The translations under genes were made by a program, and so were the position numbers. A stretch of 64,000 nucleotides of DNA from Galerina marginata. Its lineage: Eukaryota; Basidiomycota; Agaricomycetes; Agaricales; Galerinaceae. Positions 9,701 through 21,486 of the stretch are shown piece by piece. The stretch lies in assembly GCA_023014335.1 (NCBI GenBank), contig JAECYW010000038.1, positions 185,009-249,008 on the forward strand, written 5' to 3'. Position 1 is the first letter of the stretch. The number at the start of each line of letters is the position of its first letter. The notes below the pieces were generated by a model. That model was not told where the DNA came from and searched no databases. It saw nothing but the letters and a program-made list of their open reading frames with translations.

Positions 9701-12556
9701 CCAGACATGGTGGGCATCGTCAAGGGCTTTAACAATAGTTGGCATCACATCCATGCAAGTCCATATTGTCGCGTAGCGATAAAACGTGTTTATCAGACTA
9801 TTCATCGACTCTACATTGTGAGAATGTTCCAGCATGCAGAGGGACAACTGTGAGGATAAGTCTGTAACGATAGATACTTGGAGCAAACCACCTTGAACTT
9901 ACGTCAAGAGCCGAATGAAAACATTTGGCGGCGGTCATGAGTTCAATTGCAATGATGTATGACTTGAACAACACTGTGAGGTTAGGTTTAGCCCTTAGAA
10001 ATCCCCATTAGCAGCGAAAGACGAGGGGTAAGCATCCAAGGCAACATACTTGGCAACACTTTTCTTAAAGACAGGAAGTAACCAATGCCTGAAAGTTCTA
10101 ACTTGTTCGAACCGGGTAGCAGTCATTAGCGTCTTGCAGCGCTCAAGCAAAGTGGTGGTAGACGTCCATGTGACCAGTGTAGGACCTGTAAAAGGTGAAA
10201 AAATGAACGCAGGAACATAAATATCCAACCTTCAAACAAATCGGGCGTGACCGCACGAATCTCCCTCCGTATTTCTCGCTCGGTTGCATCTTCTGGGATG
10301 TCTCGTGCCCTTACACCATGTAAAGTCACTCTGCGTTGATGTATCAAAGAAGGCGTTGAATTGAATAATGGAATCCAACTGAGGAATAATCGATGGCGAG
10401 AAGCTGGCCCCTGAGAAATAAAGCGTGAAATTCTATTCACCTATTAGGAACAGAAAGTACTTGTGCATTGGACAGCCCTACTTCTCCGCGAGCGATGAGA
10501 CGCTGAATATAACTGGCATAGGAGAAAATCTCATGTTTCACGAGTTTGCCGTATAGAAGAGCAATATATCTTATGTTGTTGGGGTCGCCTGCTACGTCAG
10601 ATGTATCCAACCAGTCAAAAAGTCGGTCTTGCAAAAGTTCGCTTGGAGTTGTAATATCCCGCCGACTCGCCCGATCCCGAGCCTTATCCCGCCAGATGCG
10701 TATGAGGGTAACGGCTGCAAAAGGCCGGTGATCACCATATTGTAGAGGCGTGACACTCCAGTCAAGAAGCAAATCTAACTTCTCTTTGAAGCTGATGTCA
10801 TTAATATCTTGCCTGAAATAAGAAATAGAACCTATTTCAGTGTCCCCGAAGATGGAATTTAACAACTGATGACAAAATTAGTCAAGTTAATTATCAAAGT
10901 AGTGATGGTTCACCTTCACGTCAGAGACAGCAGTGCCTAGTCGCGCTGATACTTGAGCAATTGGACCACGGAATAACAGCGCTTCATTCCTCTTCTTGAT
11001 GTCAGCGAAATTATCCAAGATTATTCCTTCAAGATCTCGCGTGTTTTGTTCCACAGAACGGGCATTGGGCAGGGTCATCGCAGTCTCGAACATAATTTCG
11101 TCCAATAGGGATGAATAAGTGCTCCACATTTTTGGGCTGACGAAGGCATCCGGCAGAGTTAAGCACGCACGCTAAGTCAGTCATAATTAATTATCTAGCG
11201 CCCAACAACCAACAAAGTATATACCTGAAGGAGAACTTTTAGCAAGTCTTCAGTGTCTTTCAAGAAGTCGCGAGCAGATGCTGTCCGAATCTGCTGCAGG
11301 ATGAGTCACTGGGAAGCATGGTTTAGTTTGTTCCCCCTTACCTCTGATAACTTAGCCAAGCAAGCTTCGACGAGCGGCTTTGATAATGCTCGACTAAACA
11401 AGATGTCCCCCAAGTACTCATCCACGAGCCGTGTCAAGAATCCGGACTGAGCCAAATTGCAAGTAATCATTTGGTGGACCAGCCATGTCAGGAAGGTTCG
11501 GTGATCTACGAGATCTTCTGCATAGAAGGTGCGTAAAAGTTTCAGACTAAAAAGGTCAGACACATTCATCTGGAAATTTGGAGGACAGGGCGAACCAGTA
11601 TGTGAAGCGTGACATCCATTTTTCCCGAGTGTCAGGATCAGCCAGGACGCCTTTGAAGGTTTGTTTGATATTAAGAAGAGGTCTCGGGGCACTTGGAAGC
11701 GCGATATCCACTAATTGTTTCTTCATATAACCAGTGACCACGTTTGCCCAGTCGACGCTATACTGCGTAGGTACATAGGAAGGTTTGTTCCTTAAACCCG
11801 CCTACTCGATCACCAACGTTAACGGGTTAATTTCGACTCGGGGAGCGGAATTACCGTTTCGTTGGCACCAAAAACACGCAAGAACCATACTGCTCGAGAA
11901 ATTTCCACGTTGTTCGAATGTAAAAGGTCCAACAAGTCGCCACCTTTGGTGCCGTGCGGAACACTCTTGCCCAACTTGTAGAGAGGTACGTCAGGATTTG
12001 CCAGATCCGCGAACCAAGCTTGGCGTTTGGCATCGTTTAGAGTGACTCTTGTGGGGATACGAAAAGTGGATGAACTACAGATATACGGTCAGAAATGCTT
12101 CATACCCAATGTATCTTCCTCACGGGACAGGAGGGATGCGGTCAGCTCGACGAATGAAAACTTCGTTCATAAGCTCCTCCAACTTCGTTAGGGTTTCAGT
12201 AGAATGGAGGCTTTCATTTATCATAGCATGGGCACTAAATGATTCCACCTTATATGCAACACAATGGTCACCGATGACTATGGATACTTGCGAAAGGTTT
12301 GCCCACTCACAGGAACGGCTTGGGGGAGGATGAACCCATTCTTTATATTGGATTCAGACAAGCCATCCTCATCTTGTCCCGGACGTGGGGGGTGGAAGCC
12401 AACATATCCTGGAAAGGGACTTAGTGTTGCTTTAATGGATAACACGACGTCCTCACCGAGGTCCGCAGTGCCATGAATCTTCGGTAGCCATGCTGGAGGA
12501 TGAGATTCGTAAACTGGCAAGGTTGCTGCCTGTTTTTCTTCCTTCTTCTCGCGCAT
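6790..12556 (-). CDS. MED12: Mediator subunit 12 (MED12/Srb8)
   Basis: Large multi-exon minus-strand gene. Near the N-terminus are YESHPPAWLPKIHG, ADLGYVGFHPPRPGQDEDG (joined across a 48-nt intron), TRVTLNDAKRQAWFADLANP, VPHGTKGGDLLDLLH and NVEISRAVWFLRVFGANE, which is the MED12 N-terminal domain that activates the CDK8 kinase module. Next come VVTGYMKKQLVDIALPS and alpha-helical repeats through about 8.3 kb. The last 315 codons, 7737-6790, include FRYYPHIPISDLPS and a Ser/Lys-rich basic tail. I saw no frameshift in the exons I joined. The start is uncertain: the ATG at 12554-12556 is the first clear one in the correct frame, but the same frame is open upstream and a further 5' exon up to about 12765 is possible. 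It represses or activates transcription through Mediator in the nucleus. Confidence 0.85.
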
Positions 12557-12788
12557 TTCAGGCTCTTGAGGCCGTTGGAACCATGTGGTGTGACGCAGCA
12601 CACCTCGCCCTGGAAGTTCGTATGCACACTGGCAGGCAACCCATTCGTGAACTCAAGTCCTGATAGCCGGCCCGGGATGTCTATATCTTCCAATTCTAAT
12701 AAGTCAAAATAACGCGTACGAACATAAGGACAAGGACCCTCAAGACTTCTCAAGTTCTCAACCAAGTCTCAACCTGCGATAATCGAAC
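12557..12788. promoter_or_regulatory. shared divergent promoter of MED12 and DAD2
   Basis: 232 bases separate the MED12 start (minus) from the DAD2 start (plus). No clear TATA box is seen. Part of it may be a 5' exon of MED12. Confidence 0.35.
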
Positions 12789-13278
12789 ATGCGACATTCC
12801 GTTGTCCCGAGTCGTGTATCTCAGTCTACCTCTGCACCTTATACAACCTCTTCGGCAGCCGCCCTTTCCAAACTTCTTGAGAAGAAAAAGGAATATGACG
12901 CCGTTTCTGCCTTAGAAAGGGCCAGCTCCTTGTATTTAGAGCGTATCGAGGCCTTGGGGGAGGATTGCGATACAATGGCAAACGCTGGGGAAAGTATGTA
13001 CTCCAATCCCATTTTGATCTTGGGTGACATGGTTATATTTCTAGTCCACGGACAGGTACTCGCCCAGTGGCCCAAGATGTTTCAAATTTTGAGCCAATTT
13101 CGTAAGTTCGTGGCCCTAATCTCTTCTTTGCATATCTAATACACACTTAGTGTCATCAAGAGAAAGTTTTGAGGCAGAACTTGAGGACCAGTCTGCGTTG
13201 CAGCCAATGCCAGAAGGCCAGCGATTGGTGCGAATCCCAGTTGACGAACTGCAACAAATGAACGAGGAGAAATCGTAG
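12789..13278 (+). CDS. DAD2: DASH complex subunit DAD2
   Basis: Three exons (12789-12993, 13045-13101, 13151-13278) give 129 residues. The segment ALSKLLEKKKEYDAVSALE, then ASSLYLERIEALGEDCD, and after splicing GQVLAQWPKMFQILSQF with a short acidic tail is the DAD2 signature. The subunit is part of the fungal DASH/DAM1 ring that couples kinetochores to spindle microtubules. The protein is almost wholly helical and should form a coiled coil over residues 25-95. Introns are 51 and 49 nt. The stop lies only 115 bp from the convergent CSC1-like gene. Confidence 0.88.
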
Positions 13279-13393
13279 CTTTCATTATCAGGCCCATGAT
13301 GAGAAACCTTGAAGCTGCGATTGATATGTAAGACTATTCAAATAATTTATATTTTTTGACACAACTTTATGGAAAATAGTGGAAATATATAGG

Positions 13394-16300
13394 CTATAAA
13401 TCATGACCACCACCCCATACCTCATCAGGTGGATTTCTTGTGACTTCTACCACGCCTCTCTCGTCCATATTAGCCCCAACGTCACTAGCATAGACACCTG
13501 CATCTTTCAGTTCTTTCGACAAATACTCGCTCAAACCGAGAGTATCTTTGGGGATCCAAATCCATGCCTGATCCACATATGTAGACGGATGATCAAAGGC
13601 ATGATCGTCTTCGTCAGAAGAGTTGGAGTCTTCAACCGCAGGTGCAGCAGCATCGAACACACGGCGCTTCGTCGGTTCATTTTTGGATTGTTTCGACACC
13701 CGGGAATCAGATGATTTCTTTCGGGACAATTCTGGCAGATCATTGGAACTAGATGAAGAAATTGCAGTTGTCTCGGCAATCGGCTCCGTGTCGTGACTGG
13801 ACAGTTTGGAATCATTTGCACCCTCTTTGCTCGAGGGTCCGTGACCATCTTCTCCTTGAAGCTTGGCCTTCAGTTGATCCAGTTTTCCGTCCAACTTCTT
13901 CGTAGTGTTTTGGATTCGTCTACGGACACTACGCATACCTTGACAGCAGAAGCAAAAGTTAATTCGGTACTCATGAAAAATTTCGATTTTGACAAACGAT
14001 GTCTGCTGAATAAATCAATCTCGCCATCTTCGTCGTGTAAAGGTCCATCATGTTTTGAATATCTCTTTGCCATCTGGCTTGTAGCTAGCGACATAGGCAA
14101 ATATTGTTTCAAGGCTTCATAAAAAATATATTAATGTGTTCATGCAGGTGTCCGTCGAGGAAAGAACTCACGACTGAAGCTGTAGTGTATCAAGGCATGA
14201 GCAAGTGCTGTAAGAACGATCAGGGCGACCATGAAAACACCCTGGATCACGGCTGTCACTCCAGCCGACGACGCCTTCAAGAAGAAGAGGCACGCCAAGC
14301 AAGTTTGTTCGATATACAAACCCACAACTAGTTAGTAGGCAAAATTAGCATATGTCGCTGTCGATGATGCAAATGACCTTACACAGGTTGTTGATGGCCA
14401 TTGGGAAGTATAATCCCCCCGTTTCCTTTTCATCGGGTTGATCAAAGACTTGGGTTAGAACTAGTGGACAATAAATATTGAGTAGACGTCCAGTGAATCA
14501 GGGATGTGCCCTACGGAATTTCCAAGCCAAATAGAACATCCCGTAAGCTACAGATTTATTAGTGTAGAGCGAAACGACATGTTACATTTGCTCACAAATT
14601 AGGGCCAAGAGGTTGATCAGTGGGGACAATACGCTGTAAGCAAAGGTAATTGTTGCAAGGAGAGACAGCCGGGGCAATATGACGCCGAAGTCGGCCTAGG
14701 ACAAAGGTGAAAATAAAGACGAACAGAAAGAAGTCCTGCTCACAGAAGGCATCTGAAACGTCACCTAAGCTATCGTTAGATGGCAGCACATTTTGCAAAA
14801 AAAGAAAACGCACTTCATAGGCCTGACGAGGAGTACGACCCAGGAACCATTTGCGCAAGTAATGCATAACCAGAGGTACCAGTTGAACGAGTGCGCTTCC
14901 AGCACCTGCCAAGCCCTGCGTAACTGCAGACAGGAGTGAGGATAATCCAGCATTGCGTGGGGAGAAACCGACCCATGTAAGTCAAGAAAAATACTGAAGC
15001 TCCAGGTAGCTGGCTTGAAAGTTTCTGAACGGTTTGGGTTGGATTTTTGATGATCTTAGATGTCATAGTCAATGCCACGAAATGTTCACACGACTAAAAG
15101 AAAGCCTTCACGTCTTCGATGGCTGTAGGTACAGATACGGTAAGCATCGAAAGTAGAATGACTAAAGGGATGTGCGTGCCATTGGTTATTCCGGAACTCA
15201 ATGTGACGATCAAGAATCCGTGGCTAGATGGGGTTCAAAATCTGCCAATACATGCAACGACACTAGCCAACGTACATTAAAAGGAAGAGATAGAAACGAC
15301 GATATACGCTGACTGATATCAAGGAGTATCGAGGGATACATTCGTACCAGGCGAGTCCTATGTATCACCATTCATTAGCTGTTGAATGTATCACTTCGAA
15401 TTAAGATCAAACCTCTTAATATGAAGGGCAATAAAACAAATAGGATGGCCAGGAGGAGCGGAGGTAAAACACCCTCGATTAAACCTCTTGCAACGGGTGG
15501 AGCTTATCGTAAGGGCTTGTCCGTTAGGTCATACTTTTTGCACCTTGTCAAACGCACACACCTTCACAAACCCAACGTAACCAACTGCATACTCCGGTTA
15601 GCGGGGGTATGGTAATAATTCCTTCCTTTACTCACCGCACCTTCTCGCAGAGATCGGAAAGGTTGCTGAGCGTCCCTATAAATCCAACAGGGAATGCCCA
15701 GGCAATAATGAGACCAACTGTGGCAAGCCAGGATGTAATGTATCGCGATTTCATCTCCAGGGCCCCATCGTCCAGATTTCTCCAGACAATATCTTTTGGG
15801 TGAGCTTCCATCCATTTATTGTCCATTTTCAGAGGCTAATTCACGAGCATCAGACGACATAAAACCCGGAGAGGGAAATCAGCAAACCTCGTGATAACTC
15901 AAGCATTGTGCAAGAACATGAGCGCCCATTTGCAGATTGCACCTAATGAAGGCACTTCCCAGAAACTTTCCCTTGATGATGTGTTCTCTACTGTCTTTGA
16001 TTTCTTTGTTTAGTCGAGAGATTTCGTCCTGCAAAAAATGTCAGGGACCATAAAGAAATAGTTAATGCACGATAGAACCTTGCACCATTCAATAGTATCC
16101 ACCTTCAAGCCAAAAAGGCCCAAGAAGCCTGTCCTGTGCTTGGGACGAAGATTAGGTGCAACCAGTTCATCTAGGAAATTGCTGTTGATCTGGGGTATGA
16201 CGAGCTTGCGAGTAGCTTTAGTCCGTTCTTCGTCTTTCAGCTTTCGTGAATATATTTTCTCTTTTTTCCGCCACGCAAGGGTAGCAATCCTGAGAATTCG

Positions 16301-17318
16301 TGCTTCAGCAGCTTCCAACTTCTTGCAAGCTTCTTCTCGTTTCTCAAAGAGAGCATTTAACGCAGTGGTGTCGCGATACATCCAGATTTTGTCAATACCA
16401 CCTGGTACGAAACTGGCAAATAAACGAAGATCACGTTCATTGGCCAGTTCGTCGGGGACTGGGGTTACGAGGACGGTGCGCGCCTGAGCAAGCCTTGAGT
16501 GGGATTTGCTTATGAGAAATTGATGGCGCATGTATGTGTAGTGAAGCATTTCACGCTGAATCAAGTAGATAACGAAAGCTTGCGCAAAGTATAAGAGTGC
16601 GGAAACTAAGAAGTGTAAATGGGCTTACCAGTAAGAAGATAGACAACGATGACATGAGCTGTAAACCTCAGTTGGTCTTTGGGCTCAGTGATGCTATAAA
16701 ACGCTTTCCGTCATACAATGATAGTAGAACATTTAACTAGTGACTTACTTGGACCACGATATCTGATCAAGGCCTTTACTAATAGCCGGAATGAATGCAG
16801 TATTTGCGGGAACAATAATGAGAAATGTTGAGATCGTGAATACCAGGAATATAATTAATAAAAGCCTGATAAAGCGAAGAAACATGTATCTGTTAAAAAA
16901 ATACAATTTGAAACCAGTGTGAACAAGGCTGGCGTAAGGATAACTGACGCGTCGAGCCCGTTCTTATGGATCTATAATCTACAGCGTTGGTGATATTCGA
17001 TATCCCTGGTATGTGAACTTACAATATCTTCGGCAGGAGATGTAAGGAGTGCAGGAATCCATTTCCAGGGTCCTGAGGGCAATTCTTCTGCTCGTTTGCT
17101 GGAATAGAGTTATAGGAGCAACAGCAGTTGTTGAACATGAAAACTTACTTTGGGGGAGGCAAGACAGTACGAGGACTGTATATCCGCCAGAGCCGCTGCT
17201 TGAGAACGAGGAAAGCTCCGACTTCTAGCAGAAGCAAACCGCCATTCACAGCCAAAGCAGTTAGAAATGCTGTAGTAGAATTGTTCTTCAGGGCCTTCTG
17301 AGGGTCGATGGCAGACAT
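13394..17318 (-). CDS. CSC1/RSN1-like (TMEM63, DUF221) membrane channel protein
   Basis: Multi-exon minus-strand gene. The N-terminus from the ATG at 17316-17318 (MSAIDPQKALKNNS) leads into a transmembrane helix AFLTALAVNGGLLLLEVGAF and LRRYSPRT-like KQRLWRIYSPRTV. A soluble insert at about 16.55-16.0 kb has the fold seen in the family: TVLVTPVPDELANE, LFASFVPGGIDKIWMYRD, and KEKIYSRKLKDEE. Several hydrophobic exons between 16 and 14 kb carry the channel core. The last exon (13936-13394) is an acidic and Ser-rich cytosolic tail ending in DEVWGGGHDL, with DQAWIWIPKDTLGLSEYL as the conserved C-terminal box. The family forms osmosensitive, calcium-permeable cation channels. An in-frame ATG at 17423 is possible but adds no conserved sequence. 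Internal exon limits were not all resolved. Confidence 0.85.
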
Positions 17319-17798
17319 TTGCCTTCGATGGCTCAAGGAGATTGCCAAGGGATGCTCGTTGTTGCTGACAGTCGCTACTGCAAGTCGGAGAAAAGCAAGG
17401 AAAGAGGGAAATGTCGACTCCAAATTTTACCGAGAGGGTACTGGAGGAAAGCTGACTGACGCCATGGTATGATGGGAACGCCAAGGCGTGGAGGTAAGTA
17501 TGAGGTCAAAGTGATGTTGATGTAAATTTAGAACTACCATGATGCGTCACCACAGTATGTGTTTGATCACATTCCCAGCTCATGTATTAACATGTGTAGT
17601 TTGTAGGCAGTGGTGCATACGCCAATGGATAGAAGAGCATCCGCTCTCCACACCCTGATTGCACTTGGCGCAAGAGCCTTGAAGAGGTAGAACTTTGTCC
17701 ATCATGAATGGTAGGGTATGATTGTAAGCCAGAAGAAATATATAAGTATCCATTATAAGGGTATCAAATACCAATAAGAACGATCGATATTCAAGCCA

Positions 17799-20700
17799 CT
17801 ATGTCTTAGGCACTGTCTTTTTCTGCTCCTTGAGCATGGCAATACGCTACATTGATCGCAGTCAGAATACTTAAAGTAAAGCAATCTCCAGCCTTTCCGC
17901 ACCTGTTTCCGTTCTTCTTTCCGTCTTGCCATTTCCAATGCCTTATCTTCCTTGCTCAGCGCAACTTGAGAAGACGAAGCACTAGGAGTGTTATGTTTGT
18001 TATTGCTATTTGCAGCTGTCTCCCATGCTCCATCCGAGTCCCAGCCTAAGTCTTTCGGGAGGGATGATAACTGTGAGTGTGGACGGGAAATCGGCGACCG
18101 AACCCTTTCTACCGTCAACACTTTCGTTGTTTCAGCATGGCGAAGAGGTTGCCTATTATTCGTGGAATTGACGTTAGGGAAGGATCGTGCCTGCCCATTT
18201 GCTTCGGCAATTGAGGAAGGAGTGAAATTGAAGACATTTGAAGAAGAAAGTGAGAACGGTTGTGGTTTCTGAGGGACAGGCGTTGGTGCAGATTCAAATG
18301 CACCTTAAGTAGCATATTAAAAGTGACTGTTAGTACAATCCAAAATGAATGTTTCAACTTACTCCAGTCATCCTCGTCCGAATTTACGTCAATCAAGTCC
18401 TCAGAACCCCAAGGGTTTCCTTCGATTGTTGCGGAAGCAACCTCCTCTGCCAACTGGTCCGCCAAAGTATTGATAGCCACGTTGGCGGGGCCTTTATTTG
18501 CGCCAAGTTGCATTGCTTTCGTTTTCGATGTCCCTTGAGAGCCTGGTACTGTTTGCGAAAAGGTTGTCTGAGTAGCAAATGAAGGGCGAGAGAGCTCTCC
18601 GATGTGACTACTTAAAGGTGAAGTATTAGGGACTGAACTTGAACGATCCAAGTCGGCTCCTGCTGCAGAACTGATTGGAGCCTGCAAATCCGATGCAGCC
18701 ATCTATGGTTGCAGTGAGAATAGCTACTCTGGAACGGAGTAATAGACTCACCTTTTTCCCAAGACTAGAAATGGCCCAGCCAGCCAGTGAGCCTGCCGCT
18801 CCGGCAGCTGAATTCACTAACGTGGCTTGGGTTGGTACAGAGACAGTTGTGTTCGCATTTTCGGCTCCACCAACGATAGCTGTTTCAGGCTTGAAGGCTT
18901 GTCAGTATCATTCCAAAAGCGAGGGGAACAGCATGACTGACCATGTGAGATACATGTTCCTCCAATTTCTTGACGAAGAGTTCCAATGCTTTGAAGGCCT
19001 GGTCGCGAACTAGTCTATGATGATATAGGTACCATCGTGGCATGCATAAGTATTGAAACAGCTTACTTTTCTTCATCAACCAAAGTAAAGGCCATACTCG
19101 GGATTACTTTCGAGGCCAATTCCGAAAGCTCGAAGCAGTCAATGGTCGCCATAAATGCCATCAAGCCCGCCACTCTAGCATGAACAAAGGTGTCCTTCAA
19201 TGCCCTCGAAAAGGCGGGGACGAGGACCTTGCGCTTAGTATTATACCCTAGAGTTGGACCAAGCCGGCCAATAAGGATACAAGTGTTTGTCCTGATTGAA
19301 GGCTCCGGATCCATCTGTGTCTTAGCCAGGAGACGCAATAAGTCGTTATTGATGAGTCGGTCGGAAAGCTGAATGATCGCATATGAGTGAAAGCTCATGT
19401 TTACATTAATCGACATACCTTTGGTGCCAGAAGGATAATTGATTTGACTGTGGCTTCCCTGATAAGAGCAACAGTATCGGAAAAGCCAAGTTGCTAAATA
19501 GGTTTGAGTTCCTTAAACAACCGATGAACAGAAATCATGACTCACCAGATGAGGAAATATTTTGTCACTGACTGCCTTTTTGTCCAATTTGTCCACATAT
19601 TCCGGCAAATGATCGAGCAAGGCCATGCGCGTGCCACGGTCGGGGCTGGCATATAGCTTGATGATCGGAGCTAGGATGACTTTGGGATACTCTTCTGGAG
19701 GGGTGCTGGCGCCAAATTGCAGGACAAGGGGAAGAATAGTAGCTGCTGAAGCCCCGCCAAATTCCAATGCCGCAAGCAAGGAAGGAAGCACTCGATAGGA
19801 GGCAAACTCAGGAGGAAACGAAGATGCCGATTCCTTCAGAGTTCTCTCCATAATATAAACCTAAATGAACAATAATGATAGGGAGACGCTCTCACTTAAG
19901 TAACATATTTTTCTCTGCTTCACTAGCCAGAGAAAAATTATCCAGTCCGGAGCAAACCTTCACAAGGCGATTGTTGAGAAAAAAACCTGCGTCAGCCGTC
20001 ATTCCAACCTCAAGGAAGCCTTTCGCATTCAAACGCCCCTTTGGATTTGGATTCAAAAGCTTCTTAAAGACAGGAAAAACAGATGCAGGTATAGCTCCGC
20101 GTGAGGAAGGGGCTGGCGGCGGATGCGGAGGTTCTGCCGTAGGTGGAGGGGGATGAGTTGGATTGAACACAGCATGGAGAAGCAAGCCAAGTGCATATGC
20201 ATCTGCAGCGGCAGGGTCAGAACTGGGGAAGATATTCGTTAGACAACAAACGCAAACGTTCGCGAAACTAGTCAGCATATTCACTCTTTCAGAGCCGACC
20301 ATCCACTTTTCTTGACTTCCGGCGGTGCCCATGCTGATGACCCAGGAAGAAGACCACCCATAATCTGTTTACGTGGTCAGTCATTGAATAGTTATCTTCA
20401 GATGACTTGCATATAACAGGGCGCCATCATCTTTCGGGTTGCTGAAAACTTCGAAAGCTCCAAGTTTCCATTCGCCAGACGGGGAGAGGAAGATGGCATT
20501 AGGAGAGACCTTTCCATGTGTGGAAAGGCACTGATCGTTTAGAAACGCAAGAGCCACCTAATGGACGTTTACCACGTTAGAACACAGTGTAAGTGAAGCA
20601 GATACGAACCGAGATACGGTGCAGCCCCCACAGAAGCCAGTCCTCCCGTTCTTGGACGCTCTTAGACGAATAATGCGGTAAAATGCTTGATAGCGGGCGA

Positions 20701-21076
20701 ATTCGTTCCGTCATGATGTAGATGCTCGTATCGGACTCAACTGCATCCATGAACTTGAGGATGTCTGGATGGCGAGTGGTTCGCAACTTGCGGAGAGCAT
20801 TCTGCGCGAAAGGTTTGAAGTTTTTCTTGGAAGAGTCACTGAAATCGTATTCGAAAACTGAGACTAGACTTCCGTCGTCCTTGCCAAAGAGCGTTCGTCA
20901 ATTAACCTGAAATTTGACGAAACGCGGAATAGAAATACCCGTTTAGTTGCATCGTAAATATTATAGTATCCTTCTACTTGTGCGAGCTTGGTCCCAAGAG
21001 AAAAAGGTAGATTTAAGCCTGACTTCTGCACCAGTGTCGACACCGCGGCAGACCCCAGAGTTCGGAGATAATCCAT
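17799..21076 (-). CDS. SCY1-like pseudokinase (SCYL1/Cex1 family)
   Basis: Starts at ATG 21074-21076 (MDYLRTLGSAAVSTLVQ), the usual SCYL1 beginning. The kinase-like part contains FKPFAQNALRKLRTTRHPDILKF, SIYIMTERIRPL, a HGKVSPNAIFL loop where active kinases have HRDLKPEN, and PPEVKKSGW in the APE position, so it is catalytically inactive by motif. HEAT repeats follow: PSLLAALEFGG, ILAPIIKLYASPDRGTRM, PEPSIRTNTCILIGRL and ALKDTFVHARVAGLMAF. The C-terminal third is low-complexity, with a WGSEDLIDVNSDEDDW patch and a final charged coiled coil EMARRKEERKQRIAMLKEQKK. Relatives act in nuclear tRNA export and COPI-coated Golgi-ER traffic. I saw no frame break in the exons checked. It diverges from MED14. 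Confidence 0.88.
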
Positions 21077-21486
21077 AGCAGAATGAGCCTCGTGTATCCC
21101 GATAGGACAGAAGTTAGTAGTAAGATACGTGGGTGGAATCAAGAAGATAGGATATATAAAAGAAAAGTAGCAGCGTTACACGTATAGCTTCAAAGCTACT
21201 GAAACTAAAGCGCGGTTGAGTCTGAGTCGTGACAATATTGTCGGTGACAACCAAAGCAAGGTCGATCGTCGATCATGTGCCTCAATTGTTACTTTGCCAA
21301 ACTTGGATCCCAAGTGTTCCTTCTCGCCTTCACCTCAGCTGCTCTTCCAAACCTTCGCTTGGGGAGCTCGGACTTCTGCATATATAAAAGCGCCATCGAA
21401 GACCGTTACATGGTCTACGCCTTACGGATCGTCAGTATCATATGCAACAAACTCCAGTGACCCTGTAATACAGCATACCAGGTGTC
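21077..21486. promoter_or_regulatory. divergent promoter of SCY1-like gene and MED14
   Basis: 410 bases. On the plus strand a TATA-like TATATAAAAG sits at 21381-21390, about 100 bases before the MED14 ATG. A second TATATAAAAG at about 21153 is on the plus strand as well and does not obviously serve the minus gene. Confidence 0.35.
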